A DNA stretch of 64,000 nucleotides, taken from NCBI GenBank assembly GCA_037721215.1, contig JBBJNV010000026.1, forward strand, positions 1 through 64,000, in the 5' to 3' direction. A program made the translations under genes and the position numbers. The notes under the pieces are model-generated. The model saw nothing but the letters and a program-made list of their open reading frames with translations, was not told where the DNA came from and did no database searches. This DNA is from Gemmatimonadaceae bacterium. Lineage in GTDB: Bacteria > Gemmatimonadota > Gemmatimonadetes > Gemmatimonadales > Gemmatimonadaceae. Below, one piece after another: positions 17,272 through 24,816 of this stretch (position 1 is its first letter; every line of letters begins with the position of its first letter).

Positions 17272-17397
17272 CGGGGGTGTGGCCCAGAGTGGCGTCGCGC
17301 CTACGAACCGTCAAGCCGGCGCCTGAATTCGGGGTGCACAAATCGCTATCTAACCGTAACTGGCATTTTATACACCGTAAAGCCCGTCAATGGCAAT
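17271..17397. repeat. blaI leader, copy 2 of 127-bp repeat
   Basis: This is the second copy of 16194-16320 at an offset of 1077 bp, about 91% identical. The last ten codons and stop of the CusA-like gene (SIAIDGLYGV) are encoded inside it on the minus strand, so the 3' end of that gene was formed at the junction. No blaI coding sequence follows this copy. Confidence 0.88.
17367..17381. promoter_or_regulatory. Candidate BlaI-type operator dyad 6 (duplicated)
   Basis: TTTAT-acacc-GTAAA, identical to dyad 3, lies in the second leader copy and overlaps the stop codon of the CusA-like gene. It may be a relic, or it may titrate the repressor. Confidence 0.5.
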
Positions 17398-20300
17398 GGA
17401 GTTTTTTGCCGCAAGGCTCCGCTCCTTCCACAACGAGTAAATCGCTGGAATCACCACCAGCGTCAGCACCGTACTCGAGACCATTCCACCTACCATCGGC
17501 GCCGCAATCCGCTTCATCACATCCGCCCCCGTTCCCTGACTCCACAAAATCGGCACCAGCCCCGCCATGATCGCCATCACCGTCATCATCTTGGGGCGCA
17601 CGCGCTCGACCGCACCGTGCTCGACCGCCGCATCGACGTCGGTCCGATTTCGCAGCAGACCGGCCTCGCCCCGCTCCCGGTATGCCTGGTCAAGATAGAT
17701 GAGCATGATCACCCCGGTCTCCGCTGCTACCCCCGCGAGAGCAATGAAGCCGATCGCCACCGCCACACTCATGTTGTAGTCCAGCAGCCACATCAGCCAT
17801 ACGCCGCCCACGAGGGAGAACGGAAGCGAAAGCATCACGATCGCGCTCTCGGTGACACTCCGGAAATTGAAGTAGAGCAGCATGAATATCAGTGCGAGCG
17901 TGATGGGAACGATCACTCTCAGCTTCTTGCCCGCCCGTTCCATGGCCTCGAACTGCCCCGACCATTCGATGCGATATCCCGGCGGCAGCGCCAGTCGTTG
18001 TCCGAGGAGCACTCTGGCTTCCTCGACATAACTGCCCACGTCGCGGTTCTGGACATCGACGTAGACAATATTGTTGAGCAGCGCATCCTCCGATTTGATC
18101 AGTGTCGATCCTCGTTGCACCTCGATCTTCGCGAGCTCGCCGAGTGGTATCTGAGCGCCAGATGGAGCGGCGACGAGAATGCCCGCTATCATCTCCGGGT
18201 TGTCGCGCAGCTCACGCTGATACCGCACCATCACCGAATAGCGCTCGCGGCCTTCAATTACCTGCCCGGCTTCCATCCCCCCAACCGCGGTCGCGAGTGC
18301 CATCTGTACATCTCCGGCCGTCATTCCATACCGGGCGGCGGCTGCACGGTCGATGGTGACATCGAGATACTTGCCACCCACAGCGCGCTCGGAAAAAACG
18401 GTATTGGTCCCCTGCACGGCCGGCAGAATCCCTTCAATCTTTTTCCCGATCGCATCGAGCGTATCGAGGCTGCGACCAAAAATCTTAATACCCACCGGAG
18501 TCTTGATTCCGGTTGCAAGCATGTCGAGCCGGTTCTTGATCGGCATGCTCCACATATTTCCCACACCGGGCGTTCGCACCTTGCTGTTGGCTTCACTGAC
18601 GATTGAATCGTACGTCACTCCCGCTCGCCAGTCTTTTTTGTCCTTCAGTATCGCAATGGTTTCGATCATCGACATCGGCGCCATGTCCGTCGCCGACTCT
18701 GCGCGACCGATCTTTCCCATCACGGTCTGAACTTCGTGAATGCTCGCTAGTTGAGCGTCGCGTTGCTGCAGAATCTTTTTTGCCTCAGCCGTGCCCACGC
18801 CGGGGAACAGTGATGGCATATCCATGATCGATCCCTCGTTCAACGGCGGCATGAACTCGCTGCCAAGTCTCGACCAGGGAATGAATGTCACCACCATCAC
18901 CACCAATGCGGAGATGATCGTTGGCCACCGGTGCCTCAATACGAGTTCTATGACCGGGCGGTACATGCGGATCAGAAGACGATTGACCGGATTTGCTGCC
19001 TCCGGCTTCACGCCTTTCCGGATGAACAATCCCATCATCACTGGTACGAGTGTGATCGAGAGCAGCGCTGCCGATGCCATCGCAAGTGTCTTGGTCCATG
19101 CGAGTGGTTTGAACAATCGGCCCTCCTGCGCTTCGAGAGCGAATACGGGCAGGAACGATATCGTGATGATAAGGAGCGAAACGAACAACGCCGGGCCAAC
19201 CTCCTTCGATGCGTAGGCCACCAGATCCCAATGTTTGCGAGGGCTTTCCTCCGCCTCGTTTCGCTCCATGTGCTTGTGCAGGTTCTCCACCATCACGATA
19301 GCGGCGTCGATCATCGCGCCGATGGCGATTGCAATGCCGCCGAGGCTCATGATGTTGGCGTCCAGTCCGAGCAGCCGCATCGCCAGCAACGCCATCAGAA
19401 TGCCGAGTGGCAGCGTGAGTATCGCGACGAGAGCGCTCGATGCGTGCAGCAGAAATACCACCGTCACGATGGCAACGATGACGGATTCTTCAATGAGCTT
19501 GCTCCTGAGCGTATCGATTGCCTTTTCAATCAGACCCGAGCGGTCGTAGCCCTCGACGAAGACGACTCCACGAGGCAGCGATCGCTCGAGGTCAGCCATC
19601 TTTGCCTTAACCCCTTCGATAACGGCGAGCGGGTTTTCGCCATATCGCATCACCACCCACCCTGTGACGACCTCCCCTTTCCCATTCAGCTCGGCAATGC
19701 CCCGCCGGATCTCCGGCCCGATCTGTACGTTGGCCACATCACCGACGGTAACCGGCACGCCACCCGGCCCAGTTTCCAGAGCAACATTGCGGATATCATC
19801 CAGGCTCTGAAAACGGCCTCGTCCACGTACGACATACTCGGAGCCGCTCATCTCCAGCACCCGACCCCCGACATCCTCGTTTGAGCCCTCAACGGCCGCC
19901 GTTACCTGCGTGAGGGGAATGCCAAAGGCGAGCAGCTTCGCCGGATCCACCTCGATCTGATACTGCTTCTCGAAACCGCCGAACGATGCGATCTCGGCCA
20001 CGCCAGGCACCGAGGTGAGAGCGGGGCGAATCGTGAAGTCCTGCAAACCGCGCAGTTGTGCGAGGTTGAGTCGGCCAGTTGTGTCCGCCACGATGTATTG
20101 CATCACCCAGCCTACGCCCGTGGCGTCGGGCCCCATCATCGTTTCCGCGCCCTGCGGAAGCTTCGCGCGAACACCGTTCAGATATTCCAGAACGCGCGAT
20201 CGTGCCCAGTACAAATCGGTGCCGTCTTCGAACACGATGTAGATCGCCGACAGGCCGAACTGGCTCATGCCCCTCACAAATTTCGTGTTGGGGACCTTGA

Positions 20301-20520
20301 GCATTTCGGTCGAGAGGGGATACGTCACCTGATCTTCGACCGTTTGAGGCGGCTGGCCCGGCCACTCCGTCATCACGATCACCTGTGCGTCGGAAAGATC
20401 GGGAATTGCGTCCACCGGTGTGGTGAACATCGCCCAGATCCCGGCAACCGTTATCGCCGCAGTGCCGAGTAGTACGAGAAGCCTGTGAGAGACTGACCAG
20501 TCGATGATGCGTTTGAGCAT
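17368..20520 (-). CDS. cusA: CusA-type Cu(I)/Ag(I) RND efflux pump
   Basis: This 1050-residue inner-membrane pump has the TM4 motif GAMIDAAIVMVENLHKH typical of CusA. Its porter-loop segments (DMPSLFPGVGTAEAKKIL, DMAPMSMIETIAILK, SMPIKNRLDMLATGIKTP) align with the Met-containing copper path of E. coli CusA. It is the third gene of a CusC-CusB-CusA-like leftward operon, starting 6 bp after the adaptor gene. The C-terminus is unusual: the last ten residues come from the duplicated blaI leader, so the native end was probably replaced. All twelve helices are present and the pump is likely functional. Confidence 0.93.
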   Translation of the reverse strand: MLKRIIDWSVSHRLLVLLGTAAITVAGIWAMFTTPVDAIPDLSDAQVIVMTEWPGQPPQTVEDQVTYPLSTEMLKVPNTKFVRGMSQFGLSAIYIVFEDGTDLYWARSRVLEYLNGVRAKLPQGAETMMGPDATGVGWVMQYIVADTTGRLNLAQLRGLQDFTIRPALTSVPGVAEIASFGGFEKQYQIEVDPAKLLAFGIPLTQVTAAVEGSNEDVGGRVLEMSGSEYVVRGRGRFQSLDDIRNVALETGPGGVPVTVGDVANVQIGPEIRRGIAELNGKGEVVTGWVVMRYGENPLAVIEGVKAKMADLERSLPRGVVFVEGYDRSGLIEKAIDTLRSKLIEESVIVAIVTVVFLLHASSALVAILTLPLGILMALLAMRLLGLDANIMSLGGIAIAIGAMIDAAIVMVENLHKHMERNEAEESPRKHWDLVAYASKEVGPALFVSLLIITISFLPVFALEAQEGRLFKPLAWTKTLAMASAALLSITLVPVMMGLFIRKGVKPEAANPVNRLLIRMYRPVIELVLRHRWPTIISALVVMVVTFIPWSRLGSEFMPPLNEGSIMDMPSLFPGVGTAEAKKILQQRDAQLASIHEVQTVMGKIGRAESATDMAPMSMIETIAILKDKKDWRAGVTYDSIVSEANSKVRTPGVGNMWSMPIKNRLDMLATGIKTPVGIKIFGRSLDTLDAIGKKIEGILPAVQGTNTVFSERAVGGKYLDVTIDRAAAARYGMTAGDVQMALATAVGGMEAGQVIEGRERYSVMVRYQRELRDNPEMIAGILVAAPSGAQIPLGELAKIEVQRGSTLIKSEDALLNNIVYVDVQNRDVGSYVEEARVLLGQRLALPPGYRIEWSGQFEAMERAGKKLRVIVPITLALIFMLLYFNFRSVTESAIVMLSLPFSLVGGVWLMWLLDYNMSVAVAIGFIALAGVAAETGVIMLIYLDQAYRERGEAGLLRNRTDVDAAVEHGAVERVRPKMMTVMAIMAGLVPILWSQGTGADVMKRIAAPMVGGMVSSTVLTLVVIPAIYSLWKERSLAAKNSIAIDGLYGV

Positions 20521-20526
20521 GACTGG

Positions 20527-21879
20527 CTACCTCTGCGTGGGAGCGCTGCCCGGCATTTTCATCCCCGGCATGTCCTTCATTCCACGCACGTCGGCACCCT
20601 TGTCGTTCATGTCGGACATCGGCTCGGTTTGCTTTGACATGCCCGGCATGTTTTCCATTCCCCGCGTGCCACCGCTCGAGCCCATGCCGATCATGGATTT
20701 CATGATCTCGCCAAGGTTCGCCTCGGAATCGAGTAGGAACTGCGCCGACGTTACCACTCTCTGGCCGGCGTCGACACCGCCCAGGATCTCGATGTACTCT
20801 CCGGCAGTTTGCCCCACTCGCACAACGTGTGGCATCAGACGTCCACCACCCATGTCGACGAATACGACGTCGCGTTCGCCGGTGCGGAGCACAGCAGAGC
20901 CCGGAACAGTCAATACCGAACGCGTCGGCGTCGTAATCCGGGCGGTCGCGTACATGCCTGGTTTGATGATGCCGTCGCTGTTGGATACGACAACGCGCGC
21001 TCGTATCGCGCGCGATGCCGAATCGAGTGTCGGGTACACGTAAGCGACGCGTCCCTTGTAACTTCTGCCGGGAATCCCTGACAGCACGATGTCGGCGCCG
21101 GAGCCCGTTCGCACCGTTGCTGCATCGCCGCCACGCAGTTGAAGGTCTACCCACACTTCTGACAGGTCAGCTATGGTATAGAGATCCATCCCGGGCGTTA
21201 TTGCCTGACCCTGCACCACTTTTTTCTCGACCACGATGCCTTTTGCGGGAGAGTAAAGCGTCAGTGTCCGCTGTACTCGTCCGGTGCGCATGACGCGCTG
21301 GATCTGCGCGTCCGAGATATCCCACAATTGGAGCCGTCGCTTCGCGGCAGCCAGCAGATTCATGGAGCTGGCTGGCACGCCCGGCACGACGCTCTGACCA
21401 ATCGTCCGGTCGAGGTTAATGGCGACAAGAAGATCCTGCTGAGCCGAGACGAGCTCCGGCGAATAGATCTCGGCGAGCGGCTGGCCGCGCCCAATGAGCT
21501 GACCCGTGGTCTCGACGTGCAGCCGCTCCACGAAGCCACCGAATTTCGGGGTTACTTTGGCAATTCGAGTTTCGTCGAAGGTCACTACGCCCGTGGTGCG
21601 TATCTCCATCGTCAGTGGCCGCACCTCGGCGGTGCCGAAAGTCACGCCGAACTGGCGGATCTGATCGGCGGTGAGGTGAGCGGACCCATCCGACGACATC
21701 GACATTCCTTCCATGCCGGCCATGCCTTTCATATTCTCACCCGCCGGCGTCGAGTCGGCACCGCTCGGCCGGCTCGCGGTTGACGAGCCCCGTCTCGCGA
21801 GGGCATACGCGGCGCCGATGACGAAAACGGCACCGAGCAGCGCTCCACCCAGCACGAATTTGCGCGATCGGTAGTTCAT
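20527..21879 (-). CDS. cusB: CusB-type adaptor with Met-rich ends
   Basis: This 450-residue periplasmic adaptor is anchored by an N-terminal helix (FVLGGALLGAVFVIGAAYAL). A Met-rich segment near residues 49-61 (MKGMAGMEGMSMS) precedes the CusB core: barrel-sandwich (FGGFVERLHVETTGQLIGRG), long helical hairpin, and beta-barrel and membrane-proximal domains. The C-terminal 60 residues form a second Met-rich tail with GMENMPGM and GMKDMPGMKMPG. In CusB, N-terminal Met residues accept Cu(I) from CusF; no separate cusF is seen, so these tails may do that job. The start overlaps the TolC-family stop by 4 bp. Confidence 0.92.
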   Translation of the reverse strand: MNYRSRKFVLGGALLGAVFVIGAAYALARRGSSTASRPSGADSTPAGENMKGMAGMEGMSMSSDGSAHLTADQIRQFGVTFGTAEVRPLTMEIRTTGVVTFDETRIAKVTPKFGGFVERLHVETTGQLIGRGQPLAEIYSPELVSAQQDLLVAINLDRTIGQSVVPGVPASSMNLLAAAKRRLQLWDISDAQIQRVMRTGRVQRTLTLYSPAKGIVVEKKVVQGQAITPGMDLYTIADLSEVWVDLQLRGGDAATVRTGSGADIVLSGIPGRSYKGRVAYVYPTLDSASRAIRARVVVSNSDGIIKPGMYATARITTPTRSVLTVPGSAVLRTGERDVVFVDMGGGRLMPHVVRVGQTAGEYIEILGGVDAGQRVVTSAQFLLDSEANLGEIMKSMIGMGSSGGTRGMENMPGMSKQTEPMSDMNDKGADVRGMKDMPGMKMPGSAPTQR

Positions 21880-23255
21880 CGGAGCACCTCCGCGCCGACA
21901 ACGCGCTCGAGTTCCGCAAGGCTTACCGCAAAATCCGTCAGATCGCGAAAGTATGCAGTCTCGTACTTGAACACCGATGCCTGCGCGTCCACAACCGATG
22001 CAAAATCGACCTTGCCTGTCTGGTAGCTCGCCAGTGCCGATGCCAGGGTCGCACGTGCCTGTGGCAGAACTGCTTTTAGTGAAAGGGCAAGCTGGGTTCG
22101 CTCGCGGTCAACGTCACTCGCCAGGGTTGCCACGCGCCGCCGAACTGAATCGACCGCCGATAAATGACCGGACTGCGCCGCCTCCAGCTCCGCACGTGTT
22201 CCGAGCACCTCCTGGTTCTGCTTTCGGCCGCGCTGCAGGCGGAGCGGAATCGACACGAAAAGAGACACGTAATCCGGAAACCGCGGGCGATGATCGTACT
22301 CCAGTGCAACGTCGAAATCGGGAAGATGAGCCTTGCGCGCAAGCGCCAGCCGACGCTCCTGAGCAGCAATTTCCGCCTCATGCGACCGAAGCATCGGACT
22401 GTTCCGCTCGGCGAGCGCCACGAGAGAGTCCAGTGGCAGAATCGGGGAATCTGCCGCCGATGAGCCAAGCGCGGGCGAAGTGAATCGAACACGGGATGCA
22501 GATTCGGCGATCGCAAGGCGTGCGATCCGGTTTGGAATCGTGGCAGATGGCACCGGCATGATGCTGGGACGGTTGAGCACTGCGTTCAGCCGGGCAAGTG
22601 CCGCTCGCTCCTCTGCAGCGAGAGAAGCGGCGGCGTCACCCAGGTGGGCAGCGTCTACACGAGCACGGAGCACATCCGCCAGCGAAGCGGTGCCGACTCC
22701 GTACCGCGCCTCAGAGACACTGATGAGTCCGCCAAGCACTTTCTGGTTCTGCTCGACGATCTGGCGAGCGCTCCGCACAAATGCGAGCTCATAGTAAGCG
22801 GTCTTCACGTCCGCGATGGCCTCGAGTCGCGTTTGAGCGAGGCTGGCCGAAGTTGCGGACACTTCATTCCGCACCACCTGTTCAGCGAGCGACAGCTTGC
22901 CGGGCCAGGGGACCGTCTGCGTGAGCCGCAGAATGTTCATCGTGAAGTCGTCGTAATAACCGGGTTGTTTGTAGGGAAGATTGAGTATCCCTGCCATGAG
23001 CATCGGATCGGGGCGTGCGCCCGCGGGGCCGATACGCGCGTGCGCTGCCCTCACCCGGGCTGCGGCTGCATGCACTGCAGGATTTCTCAAGAGTGCCTCG
23101 GAAATCAACGAGTCGAGGCCGGGGCTTTGAGCGGTTGCCGTTACGGGCGCCGTTACCGACATCAGCGCCAGCAACCCAAAGCCCGTCATGCCGCTTCGGC
23201 TACGTGAAATCCGGCCGCCCGCGCGCGCGCCGGCTGCTTCATTAGTGAAAATCAT
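21876..23255 (-). CDS. TolC-family outer-membrane channel (CusC-like)
   Basis: The protein has about 459 residues, a signal peptide ending ATAQ and the usual duplicated helical-barrel pattern (LDSLISEALLRNPAVHAAAARV starts repeat one; ILPLDSLVALAERNSPML starts repeat two). It is the outer-membrane component of the second efflux operon. The start is uncertain: ATG at 23255 gives a reasonable signal peptide, ATG at 23189 gives a shorter one, and ATG at 23330 sits within an 8-bp-stem hairpin with GGAG only one base away. The downstream gene overlaps by ATGA. Confidence 0.85.
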   Translation of the reverse strand: MIFTNEAAGARAGGRISRSRSGMTGFGLLALMSVTAPVTATAQSPGLDSLISEALLRNPAVHAAAARVRAAHARIGPAGARPDPMLMAGILNLPYKQPGYYDDFTMNILRLTQTVPWPGKLSLAEQVVRNEVSATSASLAQTRLEAIADVKTAYYELAFVRSARQIVEQNQKVLGGLISVSEARYGVGTASLADVLRARVDAAHLGDAAASLAAEERAALARLNAVLNRPSIMPVPSATIPNRIARLAIAESASRVRFTSPALGSSAADSPILPLDSLVALAERNSPMLRSHEAEIAAQERRLALARKAHLPDFDVALEYDHRPRFPDYVSLFVSIPLRLQRGRKQNQEVLGTRAELEAAQSGHLSAVDSVRRRVATLASDVDRERTQLALSLKAVLPQARATLASALASYQTGKVDFASVVDAQASVFKYETAYFRDLTDFAVSLAELERVVGAEVLR

Positions 23256-23327
23256 CGAGTTGTTCCAGTCCAGGACCACGCGCCTTGAGGACAACGAATT
23301 GTCCTTAAAAGCGCTCGCCGCGAGAGA

Positions 23328-23348
23328 CATTCTCCGGGGTGGAGAATG
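23328..23348 (-). promoter_or_regulatory. Perfect hairpin in leader of second efflux operon
   Basis: CATTCTCC and GGAGAATG form perfect 8-bp arms around a 5-nt loop. In minus-strand RNA the stem includes GGAG followed by AAUG, so it could hide a ribosome site and start, or it could be a protein operator. It lies between the small secreted gene (ends 23379) and the TolC-family gene. Confidence 0.55.
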
Positions 23349-23378
23349 CCTGCGACTACGATTGAGTTTTGTCCGGAC

Positions 23379-23744
23379 TTACGCTCGAGGAGGGGGCGGC
23401 TCGGGCGGGAATGATCGTGATGTTGGGATCAGCACTACAACCTGCTGCGGTAGCAGGGAGTGAACCGCGGGAGAAACAGCACGCTCGCGCACGCTTTCGA
23501 AAACGCCGGTTACGCAGGGCGCCATCAGGTTGCACGCGGCTGCCGTTACGGGGGATTTGCAGGGCGTCTCTTTTTGCTCCGCATCAACTGGAGCGCCTCC
23601 ACCATCGGGCATCGTCATGCCTGCCATCGCGTCCGCCGAACCCTTCATAATGCCTGCTTCACACGCAAGATCAGCGGCGCCCATTTGTAAATGGAAGCCG
23701 AGAATCGTGGCGACAAGCAGACTGGTCAGGCGCGAGCGGGTCAT
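23379..23744 (-). CDS. Small secreted Cys-containing protein
   Basis: This 121-residue protein of unknown family has a signal peptide (LTSLLVATILGFHLQMGA), then DLACEAG and four further cysteines within about 50 residues, a Met patch (GSADAMAGMTMPDGG) and a Pro-rich C-terminus. It lies 49 bp upstream of the hairpin leader of the CusCBA-like operon on the same strand, probably as its first gene. A periplasmic metal-binding function is a guess from composition and position. Confidence 0.6.
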   Translation of the reverse strand: MTRSRLTSLLVATILGFHLQMGAADLACEAGIMKGSADAMAGMTMPDGGGAPVDAEQKETPCKSPVTAAACNLMAPCVTGVFESVRERAVSPAVHSLLPQQVVVLIPTSRSFPPEPPPPRA

Positions 23745-23798
23745 TCTTATTGCGAACCCTCTGCGATTTGGGGAAACCGGATCGAGCGTCGACTCAAA

Positions 23799-24605
23799 CT
23801 ACTCAACAAGAAGCTCTCGCGGCAGCAAAATGTTCCCGCGCCGTACCAGCGGAGCACCGTTGCGAACCTTGCGCGGCCCAAGTGAACGAACCGAGAACGG
23901 CATCAGATCCGGCGGGGTCCCGCCAGCAGCAGCACCCAGCCGGGCAAGACGAAACACCTTGCTCGGGTAACGCCAGCAGTCGGGCGTGTTGGTGCCCCGA
24001 ACGCAGCCGTTGTATCCCAGCAACGCTTGGGGTAAGGTTTTCGCCTGACGAATATTCTGAGCGAGAATCGCGACGCCGTGGCACATGTTGGACTCGATGT
24101 CGAACAAATCGCTCGATGCACAGCCCCACTGTCCGGCATGGAACGGCATCACCTGCATCAGACCTCGCGCTCCAACAAAGCTCTTCGCGCGTGGGTCGAG
24201 CCAGGGATTCTCGGTGAGCAGAACGCCAACCAGGAGAGTAGACCCGACGTTGCGACGCCTTCCCTCCCGTACGAGAGCGGTTGCGATTCGATCTGCTCGG
24301 CGAGTGTCCTTGGTGTAGCGGCGAAGTACGCTTGCGACACGTTCCTCTTCACTGCCAAGCGGCAATGATGCTCCCTTGCCGGTGGCGAGGTAGCCTGCCG
24401 TCCCGCGGTCGCCGAGAATAATGTCGAGCAGTTCCGACACAGAAGGCGGGGTTGCGCGCACGACGGCAGCGGGCATCCGGATCGGCGCCACAATTCCCTG
24501 GGTCGATGGCGCGCGGCGCGCGTCAAAGCCGGAATGGCCCGCAACGATCGCAACCGCGACAACCGTCAGCGCTCCGTATGCGAGCGCCGCTCTGACTCGT
24601 TTCAT
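23799..24605 (-). CDS. Lytic transglycosylase (SLT domain)
   Basis: This 268-residue periplasmic or membrane-anchored enzyme cleaves the MurNAc-GlcNAc linkage of peptidoglycan. An N-terminal hydrophobic segment (AALAYGALTVVAVAIVAG) acts as signal or anchor. The SLT fold follows with catalytic Glu132 (LLTENPWLDP), GARGLMQVMP, an internal region NMCHGVAILAQNI and ALLGYNGC. The usual E-S pair is E-N here, a tolerated variation. It lies just upstream of the small secreted Cys-containing gene and may be unrelated to metals, or may help assemble the envelope-spanning pump. Confidence 0.85.
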   Translation of the reverse strand: MKRVRAALAYGALTVVAVAIVAGHSGFDARRAPSTQGIVAPIRMPAAVVRATPPSVSELLDIILGDRGTAGYLATGKGASLPLGSEEERVASVLRRYTKDTRRADRIATALVREGRRRNVGSTLLVGVLLTENPWLDPRAKSFVGARGLMQVMPFHAGQWGCASSDLFDIESNMCHGVAILAQNIRQAKTLPQALLGYNGCVRGTNTPDCWRYPSKVFRLARLGAAAGGTPPDLMPFSVRSLGPRKVRNGAPLVRRGNILLPRELLVE

Positions 24606-24710
24606 GACTCTTATACTAACAGATGATGCTATTGTTTCTGCAGCTTGACATTTCGCGAGTTGAAGTTGCCAGTTTCAGTGATGACGCCGCTGAGACCGAC
24701 TTGTCACCGC

Positions 24711-24763
24711 TTAAAATGCAAACCAGTAGGTGGCCTTCACCAGAAAGATGTTATCGGCCAGCA
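24711..24763 (-). pseudogene. Remnant of the 3' end of a DUF5916 gene
   Basis: The minus strand here encodes DNIFLVKATYWFAF and stop, identical to the last 14 residues of the DUF5916 protein ending at 27521, with only a few nucleotide differences over about 45 bp. Upstream of those codons the similarity ends. It sits 54 bp beyond the stop of the TonB-dependent receptor gene and looks like a recombination remnant. The surrounding 24606-24816 gap shows nothing else I recognise. Confidence 0.7.
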
Positions 24764-24816
24764 CTTCTCCGGCTCTGAGAACGGGGATGGCGGCGAGGTT
24801 CGTTCCCACCGACTGA

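Noticed and set aside
17095-18606. Long plus-strand open frame of 503 codons
   Set aside because: It is antisense to the CusA-like gene, is His/Arg-rich without family features, and is a frame shadow of GC-rich coding DNA.
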